Translations under genes and position numbers: made by a program
Part shown: positions 7,015-13,017 of the stretch, in pieces
How positions within the stretch are numbered: the first letter of the stretch is position 1
Layout: each line of letters opens with the position of its first letter
Assembly (NCBI GenBank): GCA_934097255.1
Contig: CAKONT010000012.1
Span: forward strand, 1-13,017
Length of the DNA stretch: 13,017 bases
Source of the DNA: an uncultured Bacilli bacterium
Lineage (GTDB): Bacteria > Bacillota_I > Bacilli_A > RF39 > UBA660
Reading direction: 5' to 3'
The notes under the pieces: generated by a model
Seen by the model: only the letters and a program-made list of their open reading frames with translations
Told to the model about the DNA's origin: nothing
Database searches by the model: none

Positions 7015-7697
7015 TCGTCTTTTCTACTTGAAAAAGATATAATTAATCTAAGCATTTCTAAAATAGTTGTCGCAACACTTGCAACATAAGTTAATGCAGC
7101 TGCTATTAAAACAAGCCTTCCTTTCTTTAATTCATCTTTTTCTAATAAGTTATTCTTCTCTATTTCTTTTAATGCCTTTTTAGAAGCATCAAATTCAACT
7201 GGCAAAGTTATAATTTGAAATAATAAAATTACTACTTCAAAAAAAATTCCTAAATAAAATAATGATGAAAAATCAAAAAGAAAACCTATTAAAATAGCAA
7301 TATATCCAAAAGATGATGAAAAATTAACAAATGGTATAATAGCTGATCTAATCCTCATAAATTTATAACCTTCACTGTTTTGAATAGCATGACCACATTC
7401 ATGACATGAAACAGCAACAGATGCTATGGAATCATTTTGATAGTTATTTCTTGATAATCTAATAACTAAATTTCTTGGATCAAAATGATCACTCAAATAA
7501 CCAGATACTTCTTCTATATTTATATCTGATAAATTGTTACTTTCTAAAACTTTTTTTGCTGCCTCTTTACCATTTATTTTTTTCTTATTTTCATATTTTG
7601 AATAAATTCCATATATAATCGTAATAAATAGTTGAGATCCAAAAGTTATAATAATTGATGAAAATATAACAATAATTAATAATAAATTTCTATCCAC
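7011..7697 (-). CDS. Membrane zinc metallopeptidase, YugP type (Zn_peptidase_2)
   Basis: The 228-residue product contains the zinc site HECGH (H99, E100, H103) and the downstream LPVEFDAS segment (E168 as likely third ligand), both typical of the YugP/COG2738 family. Hydrophobic helices lie at about 5-25, 117-140, 143-165 and 198-220, so it is an integral membrane protease. The physiological substrate of the family is not established. The start is GTG, placed directly after the TAA of the upstream gene (TAAGTG) with an AAAGGAG site inside that gene, so translation is coupled. It is the third gene of the nuclease operon. Its stop overlaps that of the ZIP transporter on the other strand, leaving no room for a terminator. 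Confidence 0.9.
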   Translation of the reverse strand: MDRNLLLIIVIFSSIIITFGSQLFITIIYGIYSKYENKKKINGKEAAKKVLESNNLSDINIEEVSGYLSDHFDPRNLVIRLSRNNYQNDSIASVAVSCHECGHAIQNSEGYKFMRIRSAIIPFVNFSSSFGYIAILIGFLFDFSSLFYLGIFFEVVILLFQIITLPVEFDASKKALKEIEKNNLLEKDELKKGRLVLIAAALTYVASVATTILEMLRLIISFSSRKDD

Positions 7698-8978
7698 TTA
7701 AAATTGCTCCTTTTCTTTTTCATTAAATAACACGGTATTATTATAAATTTTTATTTGTTTTTTAAATTCATTTATTTTATAAGAATAATCATCTTTTTCT
7801 TCCATTCTAGTAAAATACATAATAATATATATTCTATCTCTTCCAAATAAAATATTAGAAACATAATATTCATCTTGGAAATTTATAGATCTTATAAAAT
7901 ATGACTTACCTGATAAATTAGATATTTGTATATCGTTTTGTTCTAATATATTAAAATCATTTTCTAACGATTTATAATAACCATCTTGATAATAATTAAT
8001 TTTTTCATCGTCAAGTTCTAAATTCACTTCACTTAGTATTACTTGGTATACTTCGCCTTGTCCATAATTTAAATACGAAATATCATCTTCATTTTCTTCA
8101 TATTTTTTAAATGTTTCTGGTAATACTATTGAAATATTTTTATATACATACGATTTATCTTTTATATCCTTAGTATTATGAGTGGAATTACTATCATTAT
8201 CTTTAGAAGTTAATATTGTAGGCAAAAACATTAATATTATTACAAATAGTGATATAACAATACTTAGTAAAATTATTTTAATATTTCTTTTTTTAGCATT
8301 CTTTTTACATTTATTTTCGTCTTTTAATATATCCTTATCAAAATACGTTTTATTAAATCTAGATATAATAACACCACTTTTTATCATATAATTAACAAAA
8401 TTAAATTTGTCTGCTACATTTAATTCTTCCAATAAAATAGATTTTGGGATCGCACTTTTTTTATCAAAAGCATTATATTTTTCATATATTTTATAAATAT
8501 ATGAAACCTTATCATCAAAGTCAAGCAAAGAAACATCAACTAAATCGCTAGTTACTTTGTAAGCTTCAAAATTAATACTTTTAATAACACCACTTATTCC
8601 TAAAAATGTAAATAATATTGAAATTACATAATCTTTTATTATGGCACTTAAAAACAAATCTTTACTGTAAATATAAAAGAAATAGTTAAAATCAATTACA
8701 TTTGCTTCTTTATAAATATATAAAATTGGTATAAATACAAAAGTTGCAAGAGAAATAGCAAATATTGATGAACAAGTAATAACAATTCCCGTTTTTTTAT
8801 TTACTTTGCCACCGAAAAGTTTATAAAATTTTAAAGAACCTATCGCAGTTATAAATGCCAAAATAGACAAAATATAATTTAGGAAAACATAAACTAAAAC
8901 CCAAGGAAGACTAAAAATAATAGCCCCAAGAACTGCTCCAAATATTTCTTTTACTCCACAATGTTCATCTTTTTTCAT
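7698..8978 (-). CDS. Large membrane protein of unknown function with an extracytoplasmic C-terminal domain
   Basis: I do not recognise a named family. The 426-residue protein has four hydrophobic helices near the N-terminus (about 12-31, 33-49, 64-88, 117-133). A soluble segment (about 135-232) is probably cytoplasmic because a basic KCKKNAKKR stretch ends it. A fifth helix (234-256) precedes a beta-rich C-terminal domain (about 275-426), predicted outside. That domain (ISIVLPETFKKYEEN...) resembles small lipoprotein-like domains in general character only. The frame could begin with GTG at 8987, overlapping the nuclease TGA, but ATG 8978 has better spacing from the GGAAGGTGGGTGA site and is preferred. 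It sits between the anchored nuclease and YugP genes and is translationally linked to both. Confidence 0.8.
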   Translation of the reverse strand: MKKDEHCGVKEIFGAVLGAIIFSLPWVLVYVFLNYILSILAFITAIGSLKFYKLFGGKVNKKTGIVITCSSIFAISLATFVFIPILYIYKEANVIDFNYFFYIYSKDLFLSAIIKDYVISILFTFLGISGVIKSINFEAYKVTSDLVDVSLLDFDDKVSYIYKIYEKYNAFDKKSAIPKSILLEELNVADKFNFVNYMIKSGVIISRFNKTYFDKDILKDENKCKKNAKKRNIKIILLSIVISLFVIILMFLPTILTSKDNDSNSTHNTKDIKDKSYVYKNISIVLPETFKKYEENEDDISYLNYGQGEVYQVILSEVNLELDDEKINYYQDGYYKSLENDFNILEQNDIQISNLSGKSYFIRSINFQDEYYVSNILFGRDRIYIIMYFTRMEEKDDYSYKINEFKKQIKIYNNTVLFNEKEKEQF

Positions 8979-8983
8979 TAAAA

Positions 8984-9730
8984 TCACCCACCTTCCAATA
9001 AATAACTATCACCGGTTTTATAATCTATTCTTATATTTTCTTGAACGTTATAAATAAAAACATTAAATTTTATTGCATCACATTTATCTTCAACAGAACA
9101 AGCCTCTATTTGTACTCCTCTAGCAACTAAATCATCTTGATAAAAAACAGGAGTAACACGGTATAAAACATGATTATTAGTTTCCTTTACATAATTAAAA
9201 ACCTTTTCTTCAAACATTAACATTCCATCAACGTTCATACTTCTTGTACAAGTAATTAAATTTTTTTCATTTGCATTCTCACCAGTTAACATATAAGCAA
9301 TTAAGTGACATCTATTATATAAATATTTTCCGTTTATAAAATCATATTTTTTGACAGTAAATCCAGTTGGCTTGATATTAGAAATAGAAGTTCTTTTTTC
9401 AGTAGGCATAATATCTGTTCCAATATTAGCATAAGCAACACCACATCTTTTTAAATAATCTAAATCACTATATTTTTCAAATGAAATAGTAACAAAATCT
9501 TCTTCCTTAAAAGAAGGATTGTTATCATTTAAATAAACATACATCGAATCAGAATAAGGTGGTATATCATCTATATCATACGATGTAATAGTAGAATATG
9601 ACTCTAATATATTTAAATGTTTTTTTAAAGAAGCGATTATTTTTTCTTTATTAAAACCATAAATATAGAAAAAAATAACAATTATAATAGATATTATTAC
9701 TCGAAAAAACTGGTTTTTTTTCTTTTTCAT
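8984..9730 (-). CDS. Membrane-anchored DNA/RNA non-specific endonuclease, EndA-like (Endonuclease_NS_2)
   Basis: The 248-residue protein has a basic N-terminus, a single helix (about 10-25) and an extracytoplasmic nuclease domain. The beta-beta-alpha-metal core is clear: YNRCHLIAYMLTG (catalytic His142; the classical DRGH reads NRCH, a variant I believe is common in this subfamily). ENANEKNLITCTRSMN follows with the TRxxN metal-ligand region (N166). NHVLYRVTPVF and NVFIYNVQ complete the fold. Such enzymes digest extracellular DNA for nutrition, uptake or biofilm remodelling; the role here is inferred. Five cysteines (96, 141, 161, 211, 217) lie on the predicted outer side and may form disulfides. 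AGGGG precedes the ATG. It is the first gene of an operon with the membrane protein and YugP genes. Confidence 0.9.
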   Translation of the reverse strand: MKKKKNQFFRVIISIIIVIFFYIYGFNKEKIIASLKKHLNILESYSTITSYDIDDIPPYSDSMYVYLNDNNPSFKEEDFVTISFEKYSDLDYLKRCGVAYANIGTDIMPTEKRTSISNIKPTGFTVKKYDFINGKYLYNRCHLIAYMLTGENANEKNLITCTRSMNVDGMLMFEEKVFNYVKETNNHVLYRVTPVFYQDDLVARGVQIEACSVEDKCDAIKFNVFIYNVQENIRIDYKTGDSYLLEGG

Positions 9731-9757
9731 TCTAACCCCTAACCTTTTTATACTATA

Positions 9758-9763
9758 ATTATA
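9758..9763 (-). promoter_or_regulatory. -10 element for the nuclease operon
   Basis: A perfect TATAAT on the minus strand, 27 bases before the nuclease ATG. It fits a start near 9751 and a leader of about 20 bases with the AGGGG site. A good -35 at the correct distance is not seen (AATAAC at 17 bases is poor), so an activator may be needed or the promoter may be weak. Confidence 0.5.
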
Positions 9764-9808
9764 TCAAAAAAATCTAAAAAGTTATTAACTAATTTTTTCA
9801 TAAAATTA

Positions 9809-9833
9809 AAAAAATCACTATTAGTGATTTTTT
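9809..9833 (-). terminator. Intrinsic terminator of the DUF11 unit
   Basis: Minus strand: AAAAAATCACT pairs with AGTGATTTTTT across an AAT loop, followed by a T run. The first bases overlap the TAA of the 43-codon ORF. It separates this unit from the nuclease operon promoter. The stem is AT-rich but perfect over 11 pairs. Confidence 0.75.
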
Positions 9834-9963
9834 AACTTCGCCAATATGGTGTTCCACAACCAAAACCATTTCTAAAACGCTTGTTGATAGGACTAACAAC
9901 AGTTACAGTATTACTTTCTAATTCATACTCTTCACCATAAAATATTTTACATCGATTTTTCAT
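9832..9963 (-). CDS. Small 43-residue ORF downstream of the DUF11 gene (companion peptide or out-of-frame tail)
   Basis: The ORF reads from an ATG 13 bases after the DUF11 stop to a TAA inside the terminator, so it fits the transcript exactly. The product has two cysteines and an aromatic, basic end (GFGCGTPYWRS). Its first half (RCKIFYGEEYELESNTVTVV) resembles the aromatic-Gly...SN-V-V strand that flanks DUF11 domains, and echoes SNLSVV in the DUF11 protein itself. There is no Shine-Dalgarno site, unlike most genes here. The frame stays open upstream through the A10 run, so it could be reached by slippage from the DUF11 gene. It may be a separate small protein made by reinitiation, the C-terminal end of the DUF11 protein, or not translated. 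I cannot assign a function. Confidence 0.45.
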   Translation of the reverse strand: MKNRCKIFYGEEYELESNTVTVVSPINKRFRNGFGCGTPYWRS

Positions 9964-9976
9964 TATAAAGAATTGG

Positions 9977-10366
9977 TTACGTTTTTTTTTTAACACTAAA
10001 TGTTATAGTGGTCGTAGAATTTTCTGAAACTGTACCGGGCGTTACAGTAAGTTTATGTGAATCTGTATCATAATTATATTGTCCTTCAGTTGCTAAAACA
10101 TTATTAATTTTAACACTTCCCGTAACAAAAGAAACTAAACCGGTATCAATAACATCTGTTACCGTCGGATTCTCATAAGAAGTCTCGGTGTTATTTTCAA
10201 TTGTTATAGTATAAGTTAAATTGCCATCACTCCAATTTTTTTTATCCGCTTCCTTTTTTAGTGAAAGTCCCTCAACAATATTAACAACTGAAAGATTCGA
10301 AGTAAGTGATGTTGGGATATTATTATAATTGCCTGATGCCGTTGAAACATTATTTAACTCGTTCAT
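9977..10366 (-). CDS. Single DUF11-domain protein without signal peptide
   Basis: DUF11 (TIGR01451-type) domains are about 90-residue beta-sandwiches found in repeats in Gram-positive surface proteins. Here one copy occupies about residues 33-125: LSLKKEADKK, then NLTYTITIENN, ENPTVTDVIDTGL, VTGSVKINN and STTTITFSV, the normal strand order. The N-terminus (MNELNNVSTASGNYNN) is polar, with no hydrophobic export segment and no sorting signal. How, or whether, it leaves the cell is unclear. The ribosome site AGGGGGTGA (10370-10378) is nearly perfect and predicts high translation. The gene ends right after an A10 run with only VKKKT left. It lies 76 bases after the ABC transporter gene; I see no clear promoter or terminator in that gap. 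Confidence 0.75.
   Translation of the reverse strand: MNELNNVSTASGNYNNIPTSLTSNLSVVNIVEGLSLKKEADKKNWSDGNLTYTITIENNTETSYENPTVTDVIDTGLVSFVTGSVKINNVLATEGQYNYDTDSHKLTVTPGTVSENSTTTITFSVKKKT
9982..9991 (-). repeat. A10 homopolymer at the DUF11 stop (possible slippage site)
   Basis: Ten consecutive T on the plus strand (A on the coding strand) encode the KKK before the DUF11 stop. With nine A the frame would pass CGT AAC CAA TTC TTT ATA into the downstream ORF, giving a 177-residue product. With eleven A it would stop within six codons. Such runs are prone to replication or RNA polymerase slippage, and also to sequencing error. Confidence 0.6.
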
Positions 10367-10442
10367 ACTTCACCCCCTCTATAATAAATATATGATAAAA
10401 ACAAATTTTTATTTTGATTTAAAAACTTTTTTTATTTTATTA

Positions 10443-12878
10443 TTATTCCGCATCTATTCTTGATAATATACTAGCAGGAGATTTTTTTATTACATTAAAT
10501 ACCGGAATAAGACCAATAATAAAGTTAAACATATATACAAAAATTATCGATAAAAGAACAATAAAAGGATTAATTACAAACATAGAACCCAAATAAGGAA
10601 CATTAGATAAAATATTTAAACAATAAGCCATAAATAATATACCTGGAAAAGATGTTAGTGTTGTTATGGCAAATATTTCTCCTGAAAACATTTTATATAT
10701 ATCTTTTTTCTTAACACCTATTGCTCTATAAGTACCTATTTCTTTTATCCTAGATAAAAAAGCAGATCTACTCATTAAAAACATTTCAATTAATGAAATA
10801 AGAATGATGACACTAGAAACAATAAAAGTACTTTTATTTCGATCTTTTAAAGAATTTTTGTATTCTACTTTACTTAATTCATATGTATCTTTTACATTTA
10901 AATTATTTTTTCTAAATTCATCAATTGCTAAGGTTTTATCTTTAGCATAAAGCGTTATATTAGAGCTTCTATTTATTAAATCGTATTTAATCGTATTTTT
11001 ATTTACCAAATAAAAATTATAATTATCTACGCTATCATAATAACCAACAACAGTCAAATTAATATTATTAACTTTTTGTTCTATTTGTTTATTTAATTTC
11101 ATTTGTTCTTCATTTTCTATATTTACGATAACTTCATAATCATTTTCGGGATATCTTCCCTTTTTTAACTCGACTTTATCAAGATATAACATATAATCTA
11201 CTAAACCATCTTTTTTCTCTTCATAAATATAATATCCATCATCTTCTTTATTAGCAAAAATATTTATAAAGTTTTGCTTTTTTGTATAAATAGATGGACT
11301 TTCTAAATCTGTTATACCAACTATTATAAAATCACTCATATTAGGTATAGTAAGAGTTCTATTTAACATTTTATTAATATCTTTTAATCCAACCATCGTT
11401 AATATATCATTATCATTTATTGCTTTTTCTAGAACCATTTTATCTAAAACAAGTTCATTATCATTTTCGGGATATCTTCCTAAAATAATATCATCTTTAG
11501 TTAATAAATCAATGTCAGATAAAGATCCACTTATAGTTACTATTTGATTATTTGTTTGAAAATAATCATTTAATTTTAGTCTAAAAGAAGCTATGGAATC
11601 TCCTGGCATCATATAATTAACTACTTTATTTTGTTCAAAATTTAAGTAATCATCTACATTTACTTTTTTTTGTTCAATAGCTAAATAATTTTTATTATAT
11701 TTAATAAAATCTTCATCTTTTAATGTATAAGTTCTTGCGATACTACTTACAGCATACATAATAAACATACCTGAAACTAAAAATCCAACTAAAAGAATTT
11801 TTTTCAAAAATGGATAATCAAAAACTTTTTTAAACCCATTTATAATAAGAGTTATAGGATTTAAAATAGAAGAATATTTTTTATTTATTTTATTGTTAAT
11901 TATTTTTTTAAAATCAAACTCATATTTATCAATATCTTTCTTTTCTATTTTTTTATAATGATCATTTATAAACTCAATACTTGAATTTTCGTCGACAACT
12001 TCTACTTTTTTTACATCATCACTTTTGATATAAATATTACCATTTTTAAATACTATATCTAAGTTTACTTTTTCAGATTCTTTATCACAGTCGCTATAAA
12101 CATCTATTAATAAATTAGAAGAGTTTAATTTTTCTATTTGTTTAAAATCTTTTAAATAAAATGAATTGTCTAGCCTATAATCAAGCGAATCATCAACGTT
12201 ATTTTCATAGTCTTTATCTATTTTACCATCTTTTATCTCGATAATTCTAGAAGCATAAAATCTAGCTAGACTTTGTTCGTGAGTTACTAATATTACTAAT
12301 TTATCACGTGAGATTGCTTTTATAATTTTCATTATTTCTAATGAATTTTTACTATCAAGGTTTCCTGTTGGTTCATCTGCTAAAATTATTAGTGGATCTT
12401 TTACTATTGCACGAGCAATTCCAACTCTTTGCCTTTCACCACCTGATAACATTCCAGCAGGTCTTTTTTTATATCTTAACATTCCAACTTTATCTAATAC
12501 ATACTCAACACGCTTTTTTATTTCTTTTTTATCTTTAATACCAATTATTTTTAAAACTAAACTGACATTATCGAAAACACTTAAATCATCAATTAATTTA
12601 TAGTCTTGAAAAATATAACCAATATTTAAATTTCTAATTTTATCAACTTTATATGAATTTTTACTACTTATTTTTTGATCATTTATATAAATACTACCAT
12701 TTTTTATTTTATCTAATCCGCCGATTGCATTAAGAAGAGTTGTTTTTCCACTTCCAGATGATCCTAAAAGAGCAACTAACCCACTATCTGCAAGCTTTAG
12801 ACTTACATTATTTATAACATGAACTTCTTGTTTTTTACCTTTGTTAAAATATTTATTAACTTTATCTAATATTATCAT
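10443..12878 (-). CDS. ABC exporter: fused ATPase and FtsX/MacB-type permease
   Basis: The 811-residue protein starts with an ABC ATPase (about 1-225): Walker [10 protein letters not shown] (39-47), Q-loop Q91, signature LSGGERQR (144-151), Walker B IILADEP (164-170) and H-loop H200. This places it in the MacB/LolD/FtsE group. An acidic linker leads to transmembrane helix 1 (about 359-381), a long extracytoplasmic region (about 382-683) and three C-terminal helices (about 685-703, 733-757, 771-797), the MacB-type four-helix permease. The outer region carries GRYPEND twice. GAGGAGG ends 7 bases before the ATG and lies within the upstream permease gene, whose stop is one base away, so the two probably form one transporter. 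Three in-frame TAA codons end the gene. Such systems act in peptide or lipoprotein export, antimicrobial resistance or envelope signalling; the substrate here is unknown. Confidence 0.93.
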   Translation of the reverse strand: MIILDKVNKYFNKGKKQEVHVINNVSLKLADSGLVALLGSSGSGKTTLLNAIGGLDKIKNGSIYINDQKISSKNSYKVDKIRNLNIGYIFQDYKLIDDLSVFDNVSLVLKIIGIKDKKEIKKRVEYVLDKVGMLRYKKRPAGMLSGGERQRVGIARAIVKDPLIILADEPTGNLDSKNSLEIMKIIKAISRDKLVILVTHEQSLARFYASRIIEIKDGKIDKDYENNVDDSLDYRLDNSFYLKDFKQIEKLNSSNLLIDVYSDCDKESEKVNLDIVFKNGNIYIKSDDVKKVEVVDENSSIEFINDHYKKIEKKDIDKYEFDFKKIINNKINKKYSSILNPITLIINGFKKVFDYPFLKKILLVGFLVSGMFIMYAVSSIARTYTLKDEDFIKYNKNYLAIEQKKVNVDDYLNFEQNKVVNYMMPGDSIASFRLKLNDYFQTNNQIVTISGSLSDIDLLTKDDIILGRYPENDNELVLDKMVLEKAINDNDILTMVGLKDINKMLNRTLTIPNMSDFIIVGITDLESPSIYTKKQNFINIFANKEDDGYYIYEEKKDGLVDYMLYLDKVELKKGRYPENDYEVIVNIENEEQMKLNKQIEQKVNNINLTVVGYYDSVDNYNFYLVNKNTIKYDLINRSSNITLYAKDKTLAIDEFRKNNLNVKDTYELSKVEYKNSLKDRNKSTFIVSSVIILISLIEMFLMSRSAFLSRIKEIGTYRAIGVKKKDIYKMFSGEIFAITTLTSFPGILFMAYCLNILSNVPYLGSMFVINPFIVLLSIIFVYMFNFIIGLIPVFNVIKKSPASILSRIDAE
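11139..11159 (+). repeat. Direct repeat copy 1 in the permease outer domain
   Basis: 21 bases identical to 11460-11480 (core cattttcgggatatcttcc). On the coding strand it encodes the second GRYPEND block (residues 574-580). The copies are 321 bases, or 107 codons, apart and in frame. Confidence 0.85.
11460..11480 (+). repeat. Direct repeat copy 2 in the permease outer domain
   Basis: Exact 21-base match to 11139-11159, encoding the first GRYPEND block (residues 467-473). It most likely reflects the internal repeat of the permease's extracytoplasmic domain. Confidence 0.85.
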
Positions 12879-12879
12879 G

Positions 12880-13017
12880 CTATACCTCCTCTACTAATGT
12901 CGAAATAGCACTTTTTTTGAACAATTTTTTAGCAAACTTCACACTAATTAAATACGACATAACAATTAATACAACATATAAAAGAATATAATTATTAACA
13001 TCTATATACTCAATTAT
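12880..13017 (-). CDS. FtsX-like ABC permease, C-terminal fragment (start beyond window)
   Basis: The 45 visible residues form one hydrophobic helix (about 10-26) followed by a basic stretch and SAISTLVEEV before a TAG stop. This is the typical end of FtsX-like permeases: last helix, then Lys-rich loop, then a short S/P-I-x-x-L-x-E motif. The stop is one base before the ATG of the fused ATPase-permease gene, and its last codons contain that gene's GAGGAGG site. The fragment is too short for a firm call alone, but helix, tail motif and position agree. It is probably the partner permease subunit of the same exporter. Confidence 0.7.
   Translation of the reverse strand: MIEYIDVNNYILLYVVLIVMSYLISVKFAKKLFKKSAISTLVEEV

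Noticed and set aside
8182..8391. Plus-strand open frame opposite the large membrane protein
   Set aside because: It looks like a reversed-strand shadow. The hydrophobic appearance comes from the complementary AT-rich code.
8984..8986. TGA stop taken as evidence against the Mycoplasma genetic code
   Set aside because: If TGA were read as Trp the protein would gain only two residues before TAA, so this codon does not discriminate. Code 11 is preferred because the genes are open without internal TGA and the tryptophans checked are TGG.
10379..10442. Possible terminator or promoter between the ABC gene and the DUF11 gene
   Set aside because: Only a 4-bp CAAA/TTTG stem and no hexamer pair with proper spacing. 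It is too weak to call.
12341..12538. Plus-strand open frame opposite the ABC ATPase
   Set aside because: It is antisense to Walker B and signature-motif codons that are clearly coding on the minus strand.
1..13017. CRISPR array, insertion sequence, integrase, tRNA or rRNA
   Set aside because: I looked for regularly spaced repeats, terminal inverted repeats with a transposase, and conserved tRNA or rRNA segments, and saw none.

Overview
The window is a very AT-rich stretch (roughly a quarter G+C by eye) of a Bacillota-type chromosome. The gene content (trigger factor, cca-dnaD-nth, HU, sortase, TasA-like surface protein, YugP-type protease, EndA-like nuclease, FtsX-type ABC transporter), strong GGAGG ribosome binding sites and small gene gaps suggest a low-GC member of the Bacilli or Mollicutes-adjacent gut lineages (RF39-like). 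That placement is an inference from style, not from a marker phylogeny. Genetic code 11 fits: the genes are open at their family lengths and the tryptophans checked are TGG. The single TGA stop (nuclease gene) is not decisive, because a second in-frame stop follows two codons later.

Layout, left to right. 1-819 (minus) is the N-terminal two thirds of trigger factor, with its own promoter. 884-2378 (minus) is a two-gene unit, sortase then a five-helix membrane protein, driven by a near-consensus extended -10 promoter. 2501-4890 (minus) is the compact housekeeping operon cca-dnaD-nth (tRNA CCA end, replication initiation, base excision repair). 4957-5229 (minus) is HU, with a TTG start, its own promoter and a terminator. 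The 5230-5506 gap is the longest without a gene and holds the divergent promoters. 5507-6202 (plus) is a TasA/camelysin-like secreted protein followed by a terminator, then a ZIP-family metal transporter (6280-7014, plus). The transporter runs tail-to-tail into a minus-strand operon (7011-9730): an anchored EndA-like nuclease, a large membrane protein of unknown role, and a YugP-type zinc metalloprotease. The two convergent stop codons share the palindrome TTAA.

9832-10366 (minus) is a small unit: a one-domain DUF11 protein without a visible signal peptide, followed by a 43-codon ORF that has no Shine-Dalgarno site. An A10 run (minus strand) sits just before the DUF11 stop. Loss of one A would join the two ORFs into one 177-residue protein. 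This is the least conventional item in the window. 10443-13017 (minus) is an ABC exporter pair: the C-terminal end of an FtsX-like permease, one base from a fused ATPase-FtsX permease of 811 residues.

Functionally the window mixes informational housekeeping genes with an envelope set (sortase, TasA-like protein, DUF11 protein, anchored nuclease, membrane protease, FtsX exporter). There is no integrase, transposase, CRISPR array, tRNA or rRNA that I can see, and no LPXTG-type sortase substrate among the readable proteins. The search for a new system gives only modest leads: the DUF11/small-ORF pair and the nuclease-membrane protein-metalloprotease operon.
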